Part shown: positions 10,867 to 18,742 of the stretch, in pieces
How positions within the stretch are numbered: position 1 is the stretch's first letter
Layout of the letters: each line of letters begins with the position of its first letter
Assembly: GCA_030430565.1 (NCBI GenBank)
Contig: JAUIKS010000051.1
Span: 1 to 53,873 of the forward strand
Source: Polyangia bacterium
GTDB taxonomy: Bacteria; Myxococcota_A; Polyangia; Nannocystales; Nannocystaceae
Direction of reading: 5' to 3'
Length of the DNA stretch: 53,873 nt
Made by a program: the position numbers and the translations under genes
Notes under the pieces: generated by a model
Databases searched by the model: none
What the model saw: the letters and a program-made list of their open reading frames with translations, nothing else
Told to the model about the DNA's origin: nothing

Positions 10867-12183
10867 GTGAGCACGACCGCTCGCCCTGCTGCTCGCCCTG
10901 CTTTGACTCGCTGGCTCGAGCGCGCGTCCGCGCCGGTGTTCGCCAGCGTGGCGATCGCGGCGGCCTTCACCGCCTACTTCTGCATGTACGGCGTCCGCAA
11001 GCCGTTCACCGCGGCGCCGTGGACCGGCGAGGTCTCGCTCGCGGCGATCGGGCTGGGCGCGATCTCGCTGAAGAATTTCTACGTCATCACCCAGGTGCTG
11101 GGCTACTGCCTGTCGAAGTTCATCGGGATCAAGGTCATCTCCGAGATGGACGGACGCCGGCGCGCGCTCGCGCTGGTCGGCTTCATCGCGCTCGCCGAGC
11201 TCGCGCTGATCGGCTTCGCGTGCACGCCAGCGCCCTACAACGCGGCCTTCCTGTTCGCCAACGGGCTGCCGCTGGGCATGGTCTGGGGGCTGGTGTTCGG
11301 CTTCCTCGAGGGGCGCCAGCTCTCGGAGGTGCTCGGCGCTGGCCTGAGCGCCAGCTACATCGTGGCCAGCGGCGCGGTGAAGTCGGTCGGCGTCTGGCTG
11401 CTGAAACTCGGCGTCAACGCCTCGTGGATGCCGGCGGTCACCGGCGCGCTGTTCCTGCCGATCCTGTGCGCGGCCGCGTGGGCGCTCTCGCGGCTGCCGC
11501 CGCCGAGCGCCGAGGACGTCCGGCTGAGGACCGAGCGCGCGCCCATGGACGGGCCGACGCGCCGCCGCTTCCTTCGCGCGTTCGCCCCCGGGCTGATCTT
11601 CTTGACCGCGCTGTACGCCCTGCTGACCGGCTACCGCGGGTTTCGTGACGACTTCGCGCCGGAGCTGTGGGGCGCGCTCGGCTACCCCGGCGAGCCCGAG
11701 ATCCTCACGCTCTCAGAGCTGCCGATCGCCTTCGGCGTGCTGCTCACGCTCGCGCTCGTGATGATGATCCGCGACAACCGCCGCGCGCTGCTCTTCATCC
11801 ACGGCTTGATGCTCTCGGGCAGCGTGCTGATGGTGGTGGCGACGGCGCTGTGGCGCGCGGAGCTGCTCGGCCCCGCGCCCTGGATGATCCTCGTCGGCCT
11901 CGGGCTCTACATCGGCTACGTGCCCTTCGGCTGCGTGCTGTTTGATCGGCTGATCGCGACGGTCGGCGTCGTCGGCACGGCCGGCTTCATGATCTACGTC
12001 ACCGACGCCTTCGGCTACGTCGGGCAGGTCGGCATCCTGCTCTACAAGGACTTCGGGCAGCCCGAGCTCTCGTGGCTCGAGTTCTTCGCGGGCCTGTCCT
12101 ACGCGACCGGGATCATCACGGGCGCGTGCTTCCTCGCCTCGCTCGTGTACTTCGCCTGGCGCACGCGCCCGCCGCCGAGCTGA
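10867..12183 (+). CDS. MFS-like transporter, DUF5690 family
   Basis: The 438-residue polytopic protein has about 12 hydrophobic helices. The N-terminal signature AYFCMYGVRKPFTAA followed by VLGYCLSKFIGIKVISEM is the DUF5690 pattern, a branch of the major facilitator superfamily related to UhpC/GlpT-type organophosphate carriers. The substrate is unknown. It is preceded by a 111-base divergent region shared with the FG-GAP gene that contains AT-rich spots (for example ATAAATCGCTCATATCAC) likely to hold promoters. The start is a GTG, which gives a short basic N-terminus before the first helix. Confidence 0.85.
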   Translation: MSTTARPAARPALTRWLERASAPVFASVAIAAAFTAYFCMYGVRKPFTAAPWTGEVSLAAIGLGAISLKNFYVITQVLGYCLSKFIGIKVISEMDGRRRALALVGFIALAELALIGFACTPAPYNAAFLFANGLPLGMVWGLVFGFLEGRQLSEVLGAGLSASYIVASGAVKSVGVWLLKLGVNASWMPAVTGALFLPILCAAAWALSRLPPPSAEDVRLRTERAPMDGPTRRRFLRAFAPGLIFLTALYALLTGYRGFRDDFAPELWGALGYPGEPEILTLSELPIAFGVLLTLALVMMIRDNRRALLFIHGLMLSGSVLMVVATALWRAELLGPAPWMILVGLGLYIGYVPFGCVLFDRLIATVGVVGTAGFMIYVTDAFGYVGQVGILLYKDFGQPELSWLEFFAGLSYATGIITGACFLASLVYFAWRTRPPPS

Positions 12184-12195
12184 CCGAGGGGTCAA

Positions 12196-12741
12196 TCAGC
12201 CCGAGCGCCAGCCGTCGGCTTCGCAGCGCTTCACCGCGTTGGCCCGCGACGCGGCGTAGGTCTCGATCGCCGCGCGGATTACCTTCGCCTCGTCCCGCAG
12301 CGCGGCGGCGCCCTTCGCGAGGTCATCGCGGCCGCAGTGAAAGTCGGGCAGCAGCAGGTAGTCGACGGCGTCAGGGACGTTGGTGGTCGAGCGCAGGCGC
12401 AGCTCGTAGGCGGTCTCGTCGAAGGCGCGCGCGTAGCCCCGGGCCTCGCCGACCAGCTCGCCCGCGTAGGCGCACGAGTCGGCCCACGCCCCCGCGAGCG
12501 CGTAGGCGTCCTCGCGCGGCATCGACTGGCCCGACTCGAGCTTCTTGGCGGTCTCGAGGAATTCGGCGGTCGACTCGAGGCGCTCGGCGGCGCGCTCGAG
12601 CGGCGCGTCGACTCGAGACCGCAAGCCGACGAGCTCGTTGCAGTACGCGTCACGGACACCGTCATTGGCCGCGCCCAAGCAGCTCGCGGAGAGCGTCACG
12701 GCGGCGGCCAGGGCGAAGAGCGAGGCGCGGGGTAAGGGCAT
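12196..12741 (-). CDS. Hypothetical secreted or lipid-anchored protein
   Basis: The 181-residue protein has an N-terminal signal (MPLPRASLFALAAAVTLSASC). The site LSASC is a weak lipobox, so it may be a lipoprotein or a normally cleaved secreted protein. The mature part is mostly helical and Ala/Glu-rich, with five cysteines (AYCNEL, DSCAYAG, DFHCGRD, KRCEAD and the signal-end Cys), suggesting disulfides. No known domain was recognised. It is convergent with the transporter gene and lies downstream of the VWA lipoprotein gene on the same strand. Confidence 0.6.
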   Translation of the reverse strand: MPLPRASLFALAAAVTLSASCLGAANDGVRDAYCNELVGLRSRVDAPLERAAERLESTAEFLETAKKLESGQSMPREDAYALAGAWADSCAYAGELVGEARGYARAFDETAYELRLRSTTNVPDAVDYLLLPDFHCGRDDLAKGAAALRDEAKVIRAAIETYAASRANAVKRCEADGWRSG

Positions 12742-12783
12742 GCTCCATCAGGATAGCGCGCTTCGGGGGCTGGGCGAACGCTG

Positions 12784-14412
12784 CTAGGGCTCGGGCGTAC
12801 AGACCGAGAGCACGGCGGCCAGCAGGTCCTCGAAGGTCTTCGCCATGTCGTCCTCGCAGATGTCCTGAAAGAACCCACGATCGCGCATTGAGCGGACGAC
12901 CGAGGTGATCTTGCGCCCTGGCACCGCGGTCCCGTAGGGCCCGCCGCAGGTCGTCTTGGGCATCTCGTAGACGCCCTGGTCGCCGGCGATAGCGAGCATG
13001 AGCACGCGCTCGAGATCGCCGCCCACCGCGTCGAGGATCGTCTCGCGGATCTCCATGCTCGGCATGTAGGTCTGGTCGTCCTCGTCGGTGACGACGACGA
13101 CCACGAGCAGCGAGTCGTCGCGCACGAAGCCGGCGTTGTCCGGGTTGGCGAGCGCCTCGGCGGCGTTGCGCATCGGCACCTCGACCATGTCCGAGCGCGT
13201 CCGCGCGATGCAGGCGAAGTCCTCCTCGAGGGTCGGCGACGGCCCGACCAGCCAGCGCTGCCCCGGCGGCAGCCCGCAGTCGGTCTCGGGGCTCTCCTCG
13301 ATGAGGGGCTGGCCGCTGTGGGTGTGCAGCCGCGTCGCGTCGGGCTGAACCGAGACCACGCCGACGTGGAAGTCCTCGACGTCGACGAGCTGCTCGAGCA
13401 GCGCGTCGGTGAAGTCCGCGAACACGGGCGGGTTGCCGTCTTTGCCCTGCAGCGCTTTTTGCTCGTCGTCCATGCTGCCCGAGCCGTCGATCACGAACAG
13501 GATGTCGAGGCGCTTGCAGGCCAGCTCGGGGCTCTTGTCGACCGGCTCGTCGTGGGCCGCGCAGGCCGCGATCGCCGACTGCGTGAAGTCGTGCAGCGCG
13601 CTCGCGATGTCGAGCTCGTCGCGCTCGTAGTGGCGGCTGAAGGGGCTCAGCGAGACGCCGAAGGTCTCGATCCGATCGGCCTGCTCGCCGTAGGTGAACG
13701 CGAGCGCGCGCCGCCGGTCGTCGTCGGCGACCAGGCGCAGGTAGGCCTCGCTGGCCATACCTGGCCGATTGTACATGCCGCCGATCCCGTAGGTGTTGTT
13801 GTCCTCGCCCGCGAGCAGCACCGGCACGCCGATCGCGCCCTCCGCCGGCCAGCGGTCGTCGAGCAGGACCGGGAACATCAGGCCGGCGAACATGCCGTCG
13901 CCGTAGTCGAGCGGCGAGCTGTAGCCCTCGAGCTCCTCGAGCAGGCACGCGAGGGCGTCGCGCGGCGCGGGGTCGACGACGAAGTCCTCGCCGAACACCA
14001 AGATCGGATCGCCGGGCTCGTTGCCGGCGAGCGCGAAGCAGTCGTTTTGGCTCTGGTAGATCCCCTCGGTGCCGGCGTTGGGCAGCACGCGCACGCGCGC
14101 GCCGGTCTCGCGCACGAGCGTGAACAGCATCTGCGCCAGGCCGGGCTCGACGTAGTAGTCGCCCTGCGCGACCAGGGGGTCGATCACCAAGGAGATGTCG
14201 AGCTGATCGCACAGCGGCTCTTTGACCTCCTCGCCCGTGCTCGCGCCCTCGCTCTCGCCCCCGGTCTCGCCGGTGGCGTCGAAGCCCTCGGTGCCCAGGC
14301 CAGGCCCCTCGCTGGGGTCGCCGTCGCTCGTCGTCGGGTTGGTGGCGTCGTCGCCGCAGCTGGCGAGCGCCATGCCCAGGGCCAGCGAGGCCACGAGACG
14401 CCGATACTCCAT
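12784..14412 (-). CDS. VWA-domain lipoprotein with MIDAS motif
   Basis: The 542-residue protein has a signal peptide ending ALASC and a Thr/Glu/Gly-rich linker. An in-frame ATG at 14424 would add four residues. An N-terminal domain of about 220 residues (SLVIDPLVAQGDYYVEPGLAQM..., three cysteines) has no clear family. It is followed by a von Willebrand A domain (from about 315) with the metal-site motif DILFVIDGSGSMDDEQK and a later TDEDDQTYMP. Such proteins bind ligands or partner proteins through a metal ion at the cell surface. Cysteine pairs (TDCGLPPGQ, DFACIAR, TTCGGPYG, DICEDD, SVCTPEP) suggest an oxidised, exported protein. It is divergent from the deaminase gene. Confidence 0.88.
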   Translation of the reverse strand: MEYRRLVASLALGMALASCGDDATNPTTSDGDPSEGPGLGTEGFDATGETGGESEGASTGEEVKEPLCDQLDISLVIDPLVAQGDYYVEPGLAQMLFTLVRETGARVRVLPNAGTEGIYQSQNDCFALAGNEPGDPILVFGEDFVVDPAPRDALACLLEELEGYSSPLDYGDGMFAGLMFPVLLDDRWPAEGAIGVPVLLAGEDNNTYGIGGMYNRPGMASEAYLRLVADDDRRRALAFTYGEQADRIETFGVSLSPFSRHYERDELDIASALHDFTQSAIAACAAHDEPVDKSPELACKRLDILFVIDGSGSMDDEQKALQGKDGNPPVFADFTDALLEQLVDVEDFHVGVVSVQPDATRLHTHSGQPLIEESPETDCGLPPGQRWLVGPSPTLEEDFACIARTRSDMVEVPMRNAAEALANPDNAGFVRDDSLLVVVVVTDEDDQTYMPSMEIRETILDAVGGDLERVLMLAIAGDQGVYEMPKTTCGGPYGTAVPGRKITSVVRSMRDRGFFQDICEDDMAKTFEDLLAAVLSVCTPEP

Positions 14413-14511
14413 GCCCGTGAGCATACACAATCGCGCGCGTGGTGGAGGATCACGGGCGCGCGGCCGGTTCCGCGGATCGCCGGCGGAGGACGGCGGGAGT
14501 ACCCTGGCGCG

Positions 14512-15603
14512 GTGACGTCGCCCTCTGGAGATCGACCGCGTCCCCGCCCGGCCTCGCCGCCCGCCGCACCGCCCGCGCTCGCGCGGATGATCCGCCGGCT
14601 CCCCAAGGTCGAGCTGCACCTGCATCTCGAGGGCAGCGTGCAGCCCGAGCTCGCGCTCGCGCTCGCGCGGCGTCGCGGCGTCGCGCTGCCGGGCGTCGAG
14701 CATGGCCTCGAGGGGGTGCGGCGGGAGTACGCGCGCCCCTTCAAGACCTTCCGCGAGTTCGTGCGCCTCTACGTCGCCGTGTCCTCGTGCCTCCAGGAGC
14801 CCGAGGACTTCGCCGAGGTCACCGTCGCGCTCGCGCGCTCGCTGGCCGAGCAGCAGGTTCGCTACGCGGAGGTCACGTTCACGCCGATGACCCACGTCAG
14901 CCAGGGGATCCCGGCGGAGATCATCACCCACGGCCTGAATGAGGGTCGCGTTCGCGCGCGGGAGGAGCACGGCGTCGAGCTGGCCTGGGTGTTCGACATC
15001 GTGCGCTGCTTCGTCGACCAGGCCCGACCGACGCTTCAGCTCGCGCTGCAGGAGCGCGAGCGCGGCGTGATCGGGCTGGGCTTCGCCGGTCCCGAGCAGC
15101 CGCGCTGGCCCTACGAGCCGTTCGCCGCGGTGTTCGCCGAGGCCCGCGCCGAGGGGCTGCGCGCGCTGCCGCACGCGGGCGAGGGCATGGGCCCCGAGAG
15201 CATCCGCGGCGCGCTCGAGGTGCTGGGCGCCGAGCGGATCGGGCACGGCGTGCGCTGCGTCGAGGACCCGGAGCTCGTCGCGCTGCTGCGGGCGCGTCGC
15301 GTGCCGCTGGAGGTCTGCCCGACCAGCAACGTGGCGACGGGGGTCGTCCCGAGCCTCGAGCGTCACCCGCTCCCGAAGCTGCTCGCGGCCGGCCTCGAGG
15401 TCTCGCTGGCGAGCGACGATCCGCCGATGTTCGGGACCACGCTGACCGACGAGTACCTGCGCTGCGCCGGCGCGTTTGGGTGGTCCCCAGGACAGGTGCT
15501 CGATCTGGCGGCGGCGGCGGTCGAGCACAGCTTCATGCCCGAGGACGCGAAAGCGGCGCTGCTCGAGGAGCAGCGCCGCGTGGCGACGGGCGCGCCGTCG
15601 TGA
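14512..15603 (+). CDS. add: Adenosine deaminase-family hydrolase
   Basis: The protein is 363 residues from the GTG at 14512. A start at ATG 14587 would give 338 residues, nearer the family norm, but has no better ribosome site. The metal-dependent TIM-barrel motifs are complete: PKVELHLHLEG (first two His), ALPHAGEGMGPESI (His and Glu), RIGHGVRC (His) and SLASDDPPMFGTTLTDEY (Asp pair). The reaction is hydrolytic deamination of adenosine to inosine in purine salvage. The related aminodeoxyfutalosine and adenine deaminases share these motifs and cannot be excluded. It ends next to the convergent DUF1328-like gene. Confidence 0.85.
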   Translation: MTSPSGDRPRPRPASPPAAPPALARMIRRLPKVELHLHLEGSVQPELALALARRRGVALPGVEHGLEGVRREYARPFKTFREFVRLYVAVSSCLQEPEDFAEVTVALARSLAEQQVRYAEVTFTPMTHVSQGIPAEIITHGLNEGRVRAREEHGVELAWVFDIVRCFVDQARPTLQLALQERERGVIGLGFAGPEQPRWPYEPFAAVFAEARAEGLRALPHAGEGMGPESIRGALEVLGAERIGHGVRCVEDPELVALLRARRVPLEVCPTSNVATGVVPSLERHPLPKLLAAGLEVSLASDDPPMFGTTLTDEYLRCAGAFGWSPGQVLDLAAAAVEHSFMPEDAKAALLEEQRRVATGAPS

Positions 15604-15618
15604 GCCCGGCGAGCTTCG

Positions 15619-15789
15619 CTACCGGCGAAACACCCCGGCGACGACCGTGATCACGGCGATCACGAGGAAGACGAAGAAGAGGATCTGCGCGATGTCGATC
15701 CCGACGTTGGCGATCCCGCCGAAGCCGAGCAGGGCGGCGATTAGCGCGAGGACGAAGAAGATGATGGCCCATCGGATGACTGTGTTCAT
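15619..15789 (-). CDS. DUF1328/YtjA-like small membrane protein
   Basis: This 56-residue protein was read directly from the minus strand. It starts MNTVIRWAIIFFVLALIAAL, has a LGFGGIANVGIDIAQ turn, then a second hydrophobic helix (ILFFVFLVIAVITVVAG) and ends VFRR. Two helices joined by a 'GFGGIA' loop is the hallmark of the UPF0391/DUF1328 (YtjA) family, short inner-membrane peptides often induced by stress. A purine-rich AGAGAG sits eight bases before the ATG. Its function is not known in any organism I can name. Confidence 0.85.
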   Translation of the reverse strand: MNTVIRWAIIFFVLALIAALLGFGGIANVGIDIAQILFFVFLVIAVITVVAGVFRR

Positions 15790-15870
15790 TGGGTGCTCTC
15801 TGTGTGCGGGTGGTCTGGGTTGAGGTGGTGGTTGGTTTTTTGGGAGATCGGTGGTTTCGCGCGCGGAGGC

Positions 15871-16803
15871 TCAGCGTGGAGCGAGCGCGCGGGGCGTGAT
15901 GACGCGGACGCTGTCCGGCTCGATCGCGACCTCGACCGGCGTCTCGGTGAACAGGTCACCGTCGATCTGCACCGGCTGCGCCGGCGTCGTCGCGATCCGC
16001 ACGCGCGCGCCGCGGGCGTGGGCGAGCGGGGCGTCGTGGGCCTCGTCGAGGCCCGGGAGCGGACGAGCGTCGGGCGTGTCGACGACGATCGAGCGGATGA
16101 CCTCGAGCGTCGCGCGGCGGATGAGCAGGACGTCGAGCGCGCCGTCGAAGGGCGTGATCGCGCCGGGCAGGGTCATGCCGCCGCGGCCGATTCGCCCGAT
16201 GTTCGAGACGACGCAGGTCAGCGCGTCGGTCGTGTGCTCGCGCCCGTCGATCGTGATGGAGAACTCGGCGGGCGTCGCGGTCGCGACCTGCTCGACCACG
16301 GACGCGAAGTAGGCGAGCCACCCGTACCTGGCTTTTTGTTCACGCGTGGAGCGCTGGATCATGCGCGCGTCAGCGCCGACGCCGACGCGGATCAAGCCGT
16401 GGCGCTCACCGACGCGGAGCGTGTCGATCCGCCGCGTGCTCGCCGTGGTCATGGCCGCCTCGGGGCCGACGCAGAGCAGCTTCGCGGCCTCGGCGAGCTC
16501 GAGCGGGATCTCGAGCGCCTGCGCGATGACGTTGTTGGTGCCGCCGGGCAGGACCCCGAGCGGCACGTCGGTGCCGACGAGCCCGCTCGCGACGCTCGAG
16601 ATGGTCCCGTCGCCGCCGTACGCGGCGACCATCGAGCACCCCAGTCGGGCTGCCTCGGAGGCCAGCTCCGAGGCGTCGCGCGCGGGGGTGGTGATCGCGA
16701 CATCCCAGTCGAGCCCGCGCTTCTCCTTAAAAACTTGGTTGAGCGTCGCCAGCACGGGCTCGGGGGCGCCCGCCGCCGGGTTGATGATCACGCGCAGTCG
16801 CAT
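15871..16803 (-). CDS. Diacylglycerol kinase-family lipid kinase
   Basis: The 310-residue protein is the usual size for YegS/DgkB-type soluble lipid kinases. It begins MRLRVIINPAAG (nucleotide-binding strand) and has the catalytic GGDGT motif (63-67) and PGGTNN (86-91); the C-terminal beta-sandwich ends QIDGDLFTETPVEVAIEPD, the typical family signature 'DGE'. It phosphorylates diacylglycerol, sphingosine-like or related lipids with ATP. Four bases separate its start from the stop of the small Pro-rich protein gene, so the two are co-transcribed. Confidence 0.92.
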   Translation of the reverse strand: MRLRVIINPAAGAPEPVLATLNQVFKEKRGLDWDVAITTPARDASELASEAARLGCSMVAAYGGDGTISSVASGLVGTDVPLGVLPGGTNNVIAQALEIPLELAEAAKLLCVGPEAAMTTASTRRIDTLRVGERHGLIRVGVGADARMIQRSTREQKARYGWLAYFASVVEQVATATPAEFSITIDGREHTTDALTCVVSNIGRIGRGGMTLPGAITPFDGALDVLLIRRATLEVIRSIVVDTPDARPLPGLDEAHDAPLAHARGARVRIATTPAQPVQIDGDLFTETPVEVAIEPDSVRVITPRALAPR

Positions 16804-16807
16804 CGAT

Positions 16808-17047
16808 CTAGCGTGCCGGATCTGGCGTGGGCGGGGTGTGCTCGGGCGGCGGCGAGCTCGGGGCTGGATCGCGCGGGGGCTCGATACGCCCGGTGCGCGG
16901 CGGGTTCGCGGGATCGTCGGGTAGCTTGAGCTCTCGCCCCGGACGGGCGCCGGGCGCCTCTCGCGGCGGGTTGTTGGGGGTCGCCGGATCGGGCGGCTGG
17001 GGGCCGCCGTCGCGGCGGGTGTCGTTCGCGTTAATAGGTGGTTGCAT
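16808..17047 (-). CDS. Small proline-rich hypothetical protein
   Basis: The 79-residue protein is made mostly of Pro, Asp, Arg and Glu (PPINANDTRRDGGPQPP..., REAPGARPGREL, SPPPEHTPPTPDPAR) and is probably disordered. The ATG at 17047 is preceded by GAGGAG with a nine-base spacing, which is the main evidence that it is real. It sits between the fasciclin-OmpA lipoprotein gene (29-base gap) and the lipid kinase gene (4-base gap). There is no signal peptide and no recognised family. A non-coding 3' region is possible but less likely. Confidence 0.5.
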   Translation of the reverse strand: MQPPINANDTRRDGGPQPPDPATPNNPPREAPGARPGRELKLPDDPANPPRTGRIEPPRDPAPSSPPPEHTPPTPDPAR

Positions 17048-17076
17048 GGTCGTGGGCTCCTCGGTTCGTCCGTCGG

Positions 17077-18060
17077 CTACAGCTTCACGTCCGCCGCGAG
17101 GCTGATGTCGACGCGTCGATCGAAGTCCCAGAACGCTGGGAGTCCATCGTGCGCGTGCTTCTCGCCGTGGGAGACGACCTCGACCTGCTCGTCTTGGACG
17201 CCGCGAACGGTGAGGTAGCGCTCGACCGACTCCGCGCGGTCCCGGGCGAGGCCCTTGTTGTACTGCTTGGTCCCGCGTGGATCGGCGTATCCCTCGATCA
17301 GCAGGCGTTGACCGGCGAGCGGCCCAGTGGTGAGGCAGCGCGCCAGGTCGACCAGCGAGTCGTAGGCCCCCGGGCGCAGCCGGTCGGAGTCGAGCGCGAA
17401 GAAGGCCCGCGGCTGCGAGAGCTCGCAGGCGTTGGCGAGCGTCACGTCGATGCGCACGAAGCCGCTCGGCGACGCGTCGCGCAGGTCCGGCGCGGCCGGG
17501 TGATCCGGCGGCAGCAGCATCGAGTCGATCTCGTGCACCACCCCGTTGGTCGCCTCGATGTTCGGCTGGAGCACGCGCGCCTGGTTCACCGCGAAGAAGG
17601 TCGCGGCGTCGTTGGTGAGGATGTCGAGCGACTGCCCGGTGATCGTCGGCGTCGCCTCGAGGTTCGTCAGCTCCGAGCTCGTCATGCGGCCGGGGACGAC
17701 GAAGTAGCTGAGCAGCCGGCGCCGCTCGGCCTCGTCGCCCTTGAGCAGCTCGGGCTTGAACACGTCGGGGCTGGGGACGAACACGGTGTAGAGCTTGTCG
17801 TCCCGCGAGAGGTCCTCCGTGATCCCGGCGTCGCGCACCATGGCGGCGAACTCGGGGTTGATGCGCGCGATCGTCGTCTGTACATCCGCGGTCGAGTGCG
17901 AGTCGTCCTCGACGGAGTCGCGTTCGAACTCGGGCGTCGGGTCGACGGCGGGGATGGCCTCGTGGGGCGTGCCCGTGTCGAGCTGCTTCGTGGCGCAGCT
18001 GAGCGCGGCGCAGAGGCCGAGGCCGAGGATGGAGATGGATCGGGTCATCGAAAAGCTCAT
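17077..18060 (-). CDS. Fasciclin-OmpA fusion lipoprotein
   Basis: The 327-residue protein has a signal peptide ending in LCAALSC. Residues about 55-180 match a fasciclin (FAS1) domain: FAAMVRDAGITEDL, DKLYTVFVPSPDVF, LLSYFVVPGRM, ATNGVVHEIDSMLLPP. Residues about 205-325 are an OmpA-type peptidoglycan-binding domain: FFALDSDRLRPGAYDSLVDLARCL, LIEGYADPRGTKQYNKGLA, ARDRAESVERYLTVRGV, DRRVDISL. The Asp and Arg that bind diaminopimelate appear to be present. The likely role is an outer-membrane lipoprotein gripping the cell wall while FAS1 mediates adhesion or matrix contact. An alternative start four codons in (MTRSIS...) is possible. Confidence 0.88.
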   Translation of the reverse strand: MSFSMTRSISILGLGLCAALSCATKQLDTGTPHEAIPAVDPTPEFERDSVEDDSHSTADVQTTIARINPEFAAMVRDAGITEDLSRDDKLYTVFVPSPDVFKPELLKGDEAERRRLLSYFVVPGRMTSSELTNLEATPTITGQSLDILTNDAATFFAVNQARVLQPNIEATNGVVHEIDSMLLPPDHPAAPDLRDASPSGFVRIDVTLANACELSQPRAFFALDSDRLRPGAYDSLVDLARCLTTGPLAGQRLLIEGYADPRGTKQYNKGLARDRAESVERYLTVRGVQDEQVEVVSHGEKHAHDGLPAFWDFDRRVDISLAADVKL

Positions 18061-18554
18061 GCGGGGGTCGTTCTCTCTCTTGGTCGTCTTGTGGGTGCTG
18101 TGTCGCGCCCGGCTGGGGCGCTCGGGATTCGTTCGCCTGAGAGCTGTGCAACCACCGTGCCACCCCCCGCGGCCCCGGCGTGTCGCCTCAATATGTCCTT
18201 ACAAACATAAATAAACTCTCACGCGCGCCGCGGCCTCGACGGCCGCGACGCGCTCGAGCGTGTCAGCCTGGCACGGTGTGCTGATCCGCGTCGGCGAGGG
18301 CGGCGCGTTCACCCGATCCGCGCCGACGAGGCGACGAGGCGGTTGGCACATCGCTTGCAACTTGTAATTGCGAGTCTCCGGGCCTGCTGTCTGCGTGGTC
18401 AGGTTCGTGTCTCGCGCTCGTCGACGAGCCGACGCGGGCGCCCGCTCGCGGCCCGGCCGGGCTCTTGAATGAAACATGTCTTTACAAGCAGCGCCTGCCC
18501 GCGCCGCGAGTGATCGCCGGCGCCTCGCGCGAGAACGGAGTCACCAGAACACGA
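18061..18554. promoter_or_regulatory. Divergent intergenic region with repeated ATGTC(C/T)TTACAA motif
   Basis: This is 494 bases between the divergent fasciclin-OmpA gene and the amidoligase operon. It contains two near-identical 15-mers in the same orientation, ATGTCCTTACAAACA at 18193-18207 and ATGTCTTTACAAGCA at 18476-18490 (13 of 15 identical). It also has an imperfect inverted repeat, CTTGCAACT / AATTGCGAG (18354-18374, 7 of 9 pairs around TGT). Both are unusually AT-rich for this window and may be operator or promoter elements. No reading frame here is convincing. Confidence 0.45.
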
Positions 18555-18740
18555 ATGAACACGCCCACGAAATTGACCGCCACGCTGCTGGCCGTCGCGC
18601 TCGCCGCGGCCGCCATCACCTCCTCCGGCGCGAGCTCGGCCGTCGTCGAGTCCGCCCAGATCATCTTTATCGCCGCGCTCCCGCCAGCGCTGCTGCTCGG
18701 CCTCGTCAGCCTCCAGCAGGCCGGGGCGCAGGAGGAGTGA
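18555..18740 (+). CDS. 61-aa membrane peptide of the amidoligase operon
   Basis: The sequence starts MNTPTKLTATLLAVALAAAA, then a Ser-rich turn (ITSSGASSAVVESAQ) and a second hydrophobic stretch (IIFIAALPPALLLGLVSLQQ) ending AGAQEE. It is probably a two-helix membrane peptide or an exported peptide with a C-terminal anchor. An upstream in-frame start at 18465 exists, but this ATG begins exactly at the hydrophobic signal. The stop overlaps the AGGAGGAG ribosome site of the next gene, so the two are co-translated. It could be a partner or substrate of the enzymes encoded downstream. No family was recognised. Confidence 0.6.
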   Translation: MNTPTKLTATLLAVALAAAAITSSGASSAVVESAQIIFIAALPPALLLGLVSLQQAGAQEE

Positions 18741-18742
18741 TC

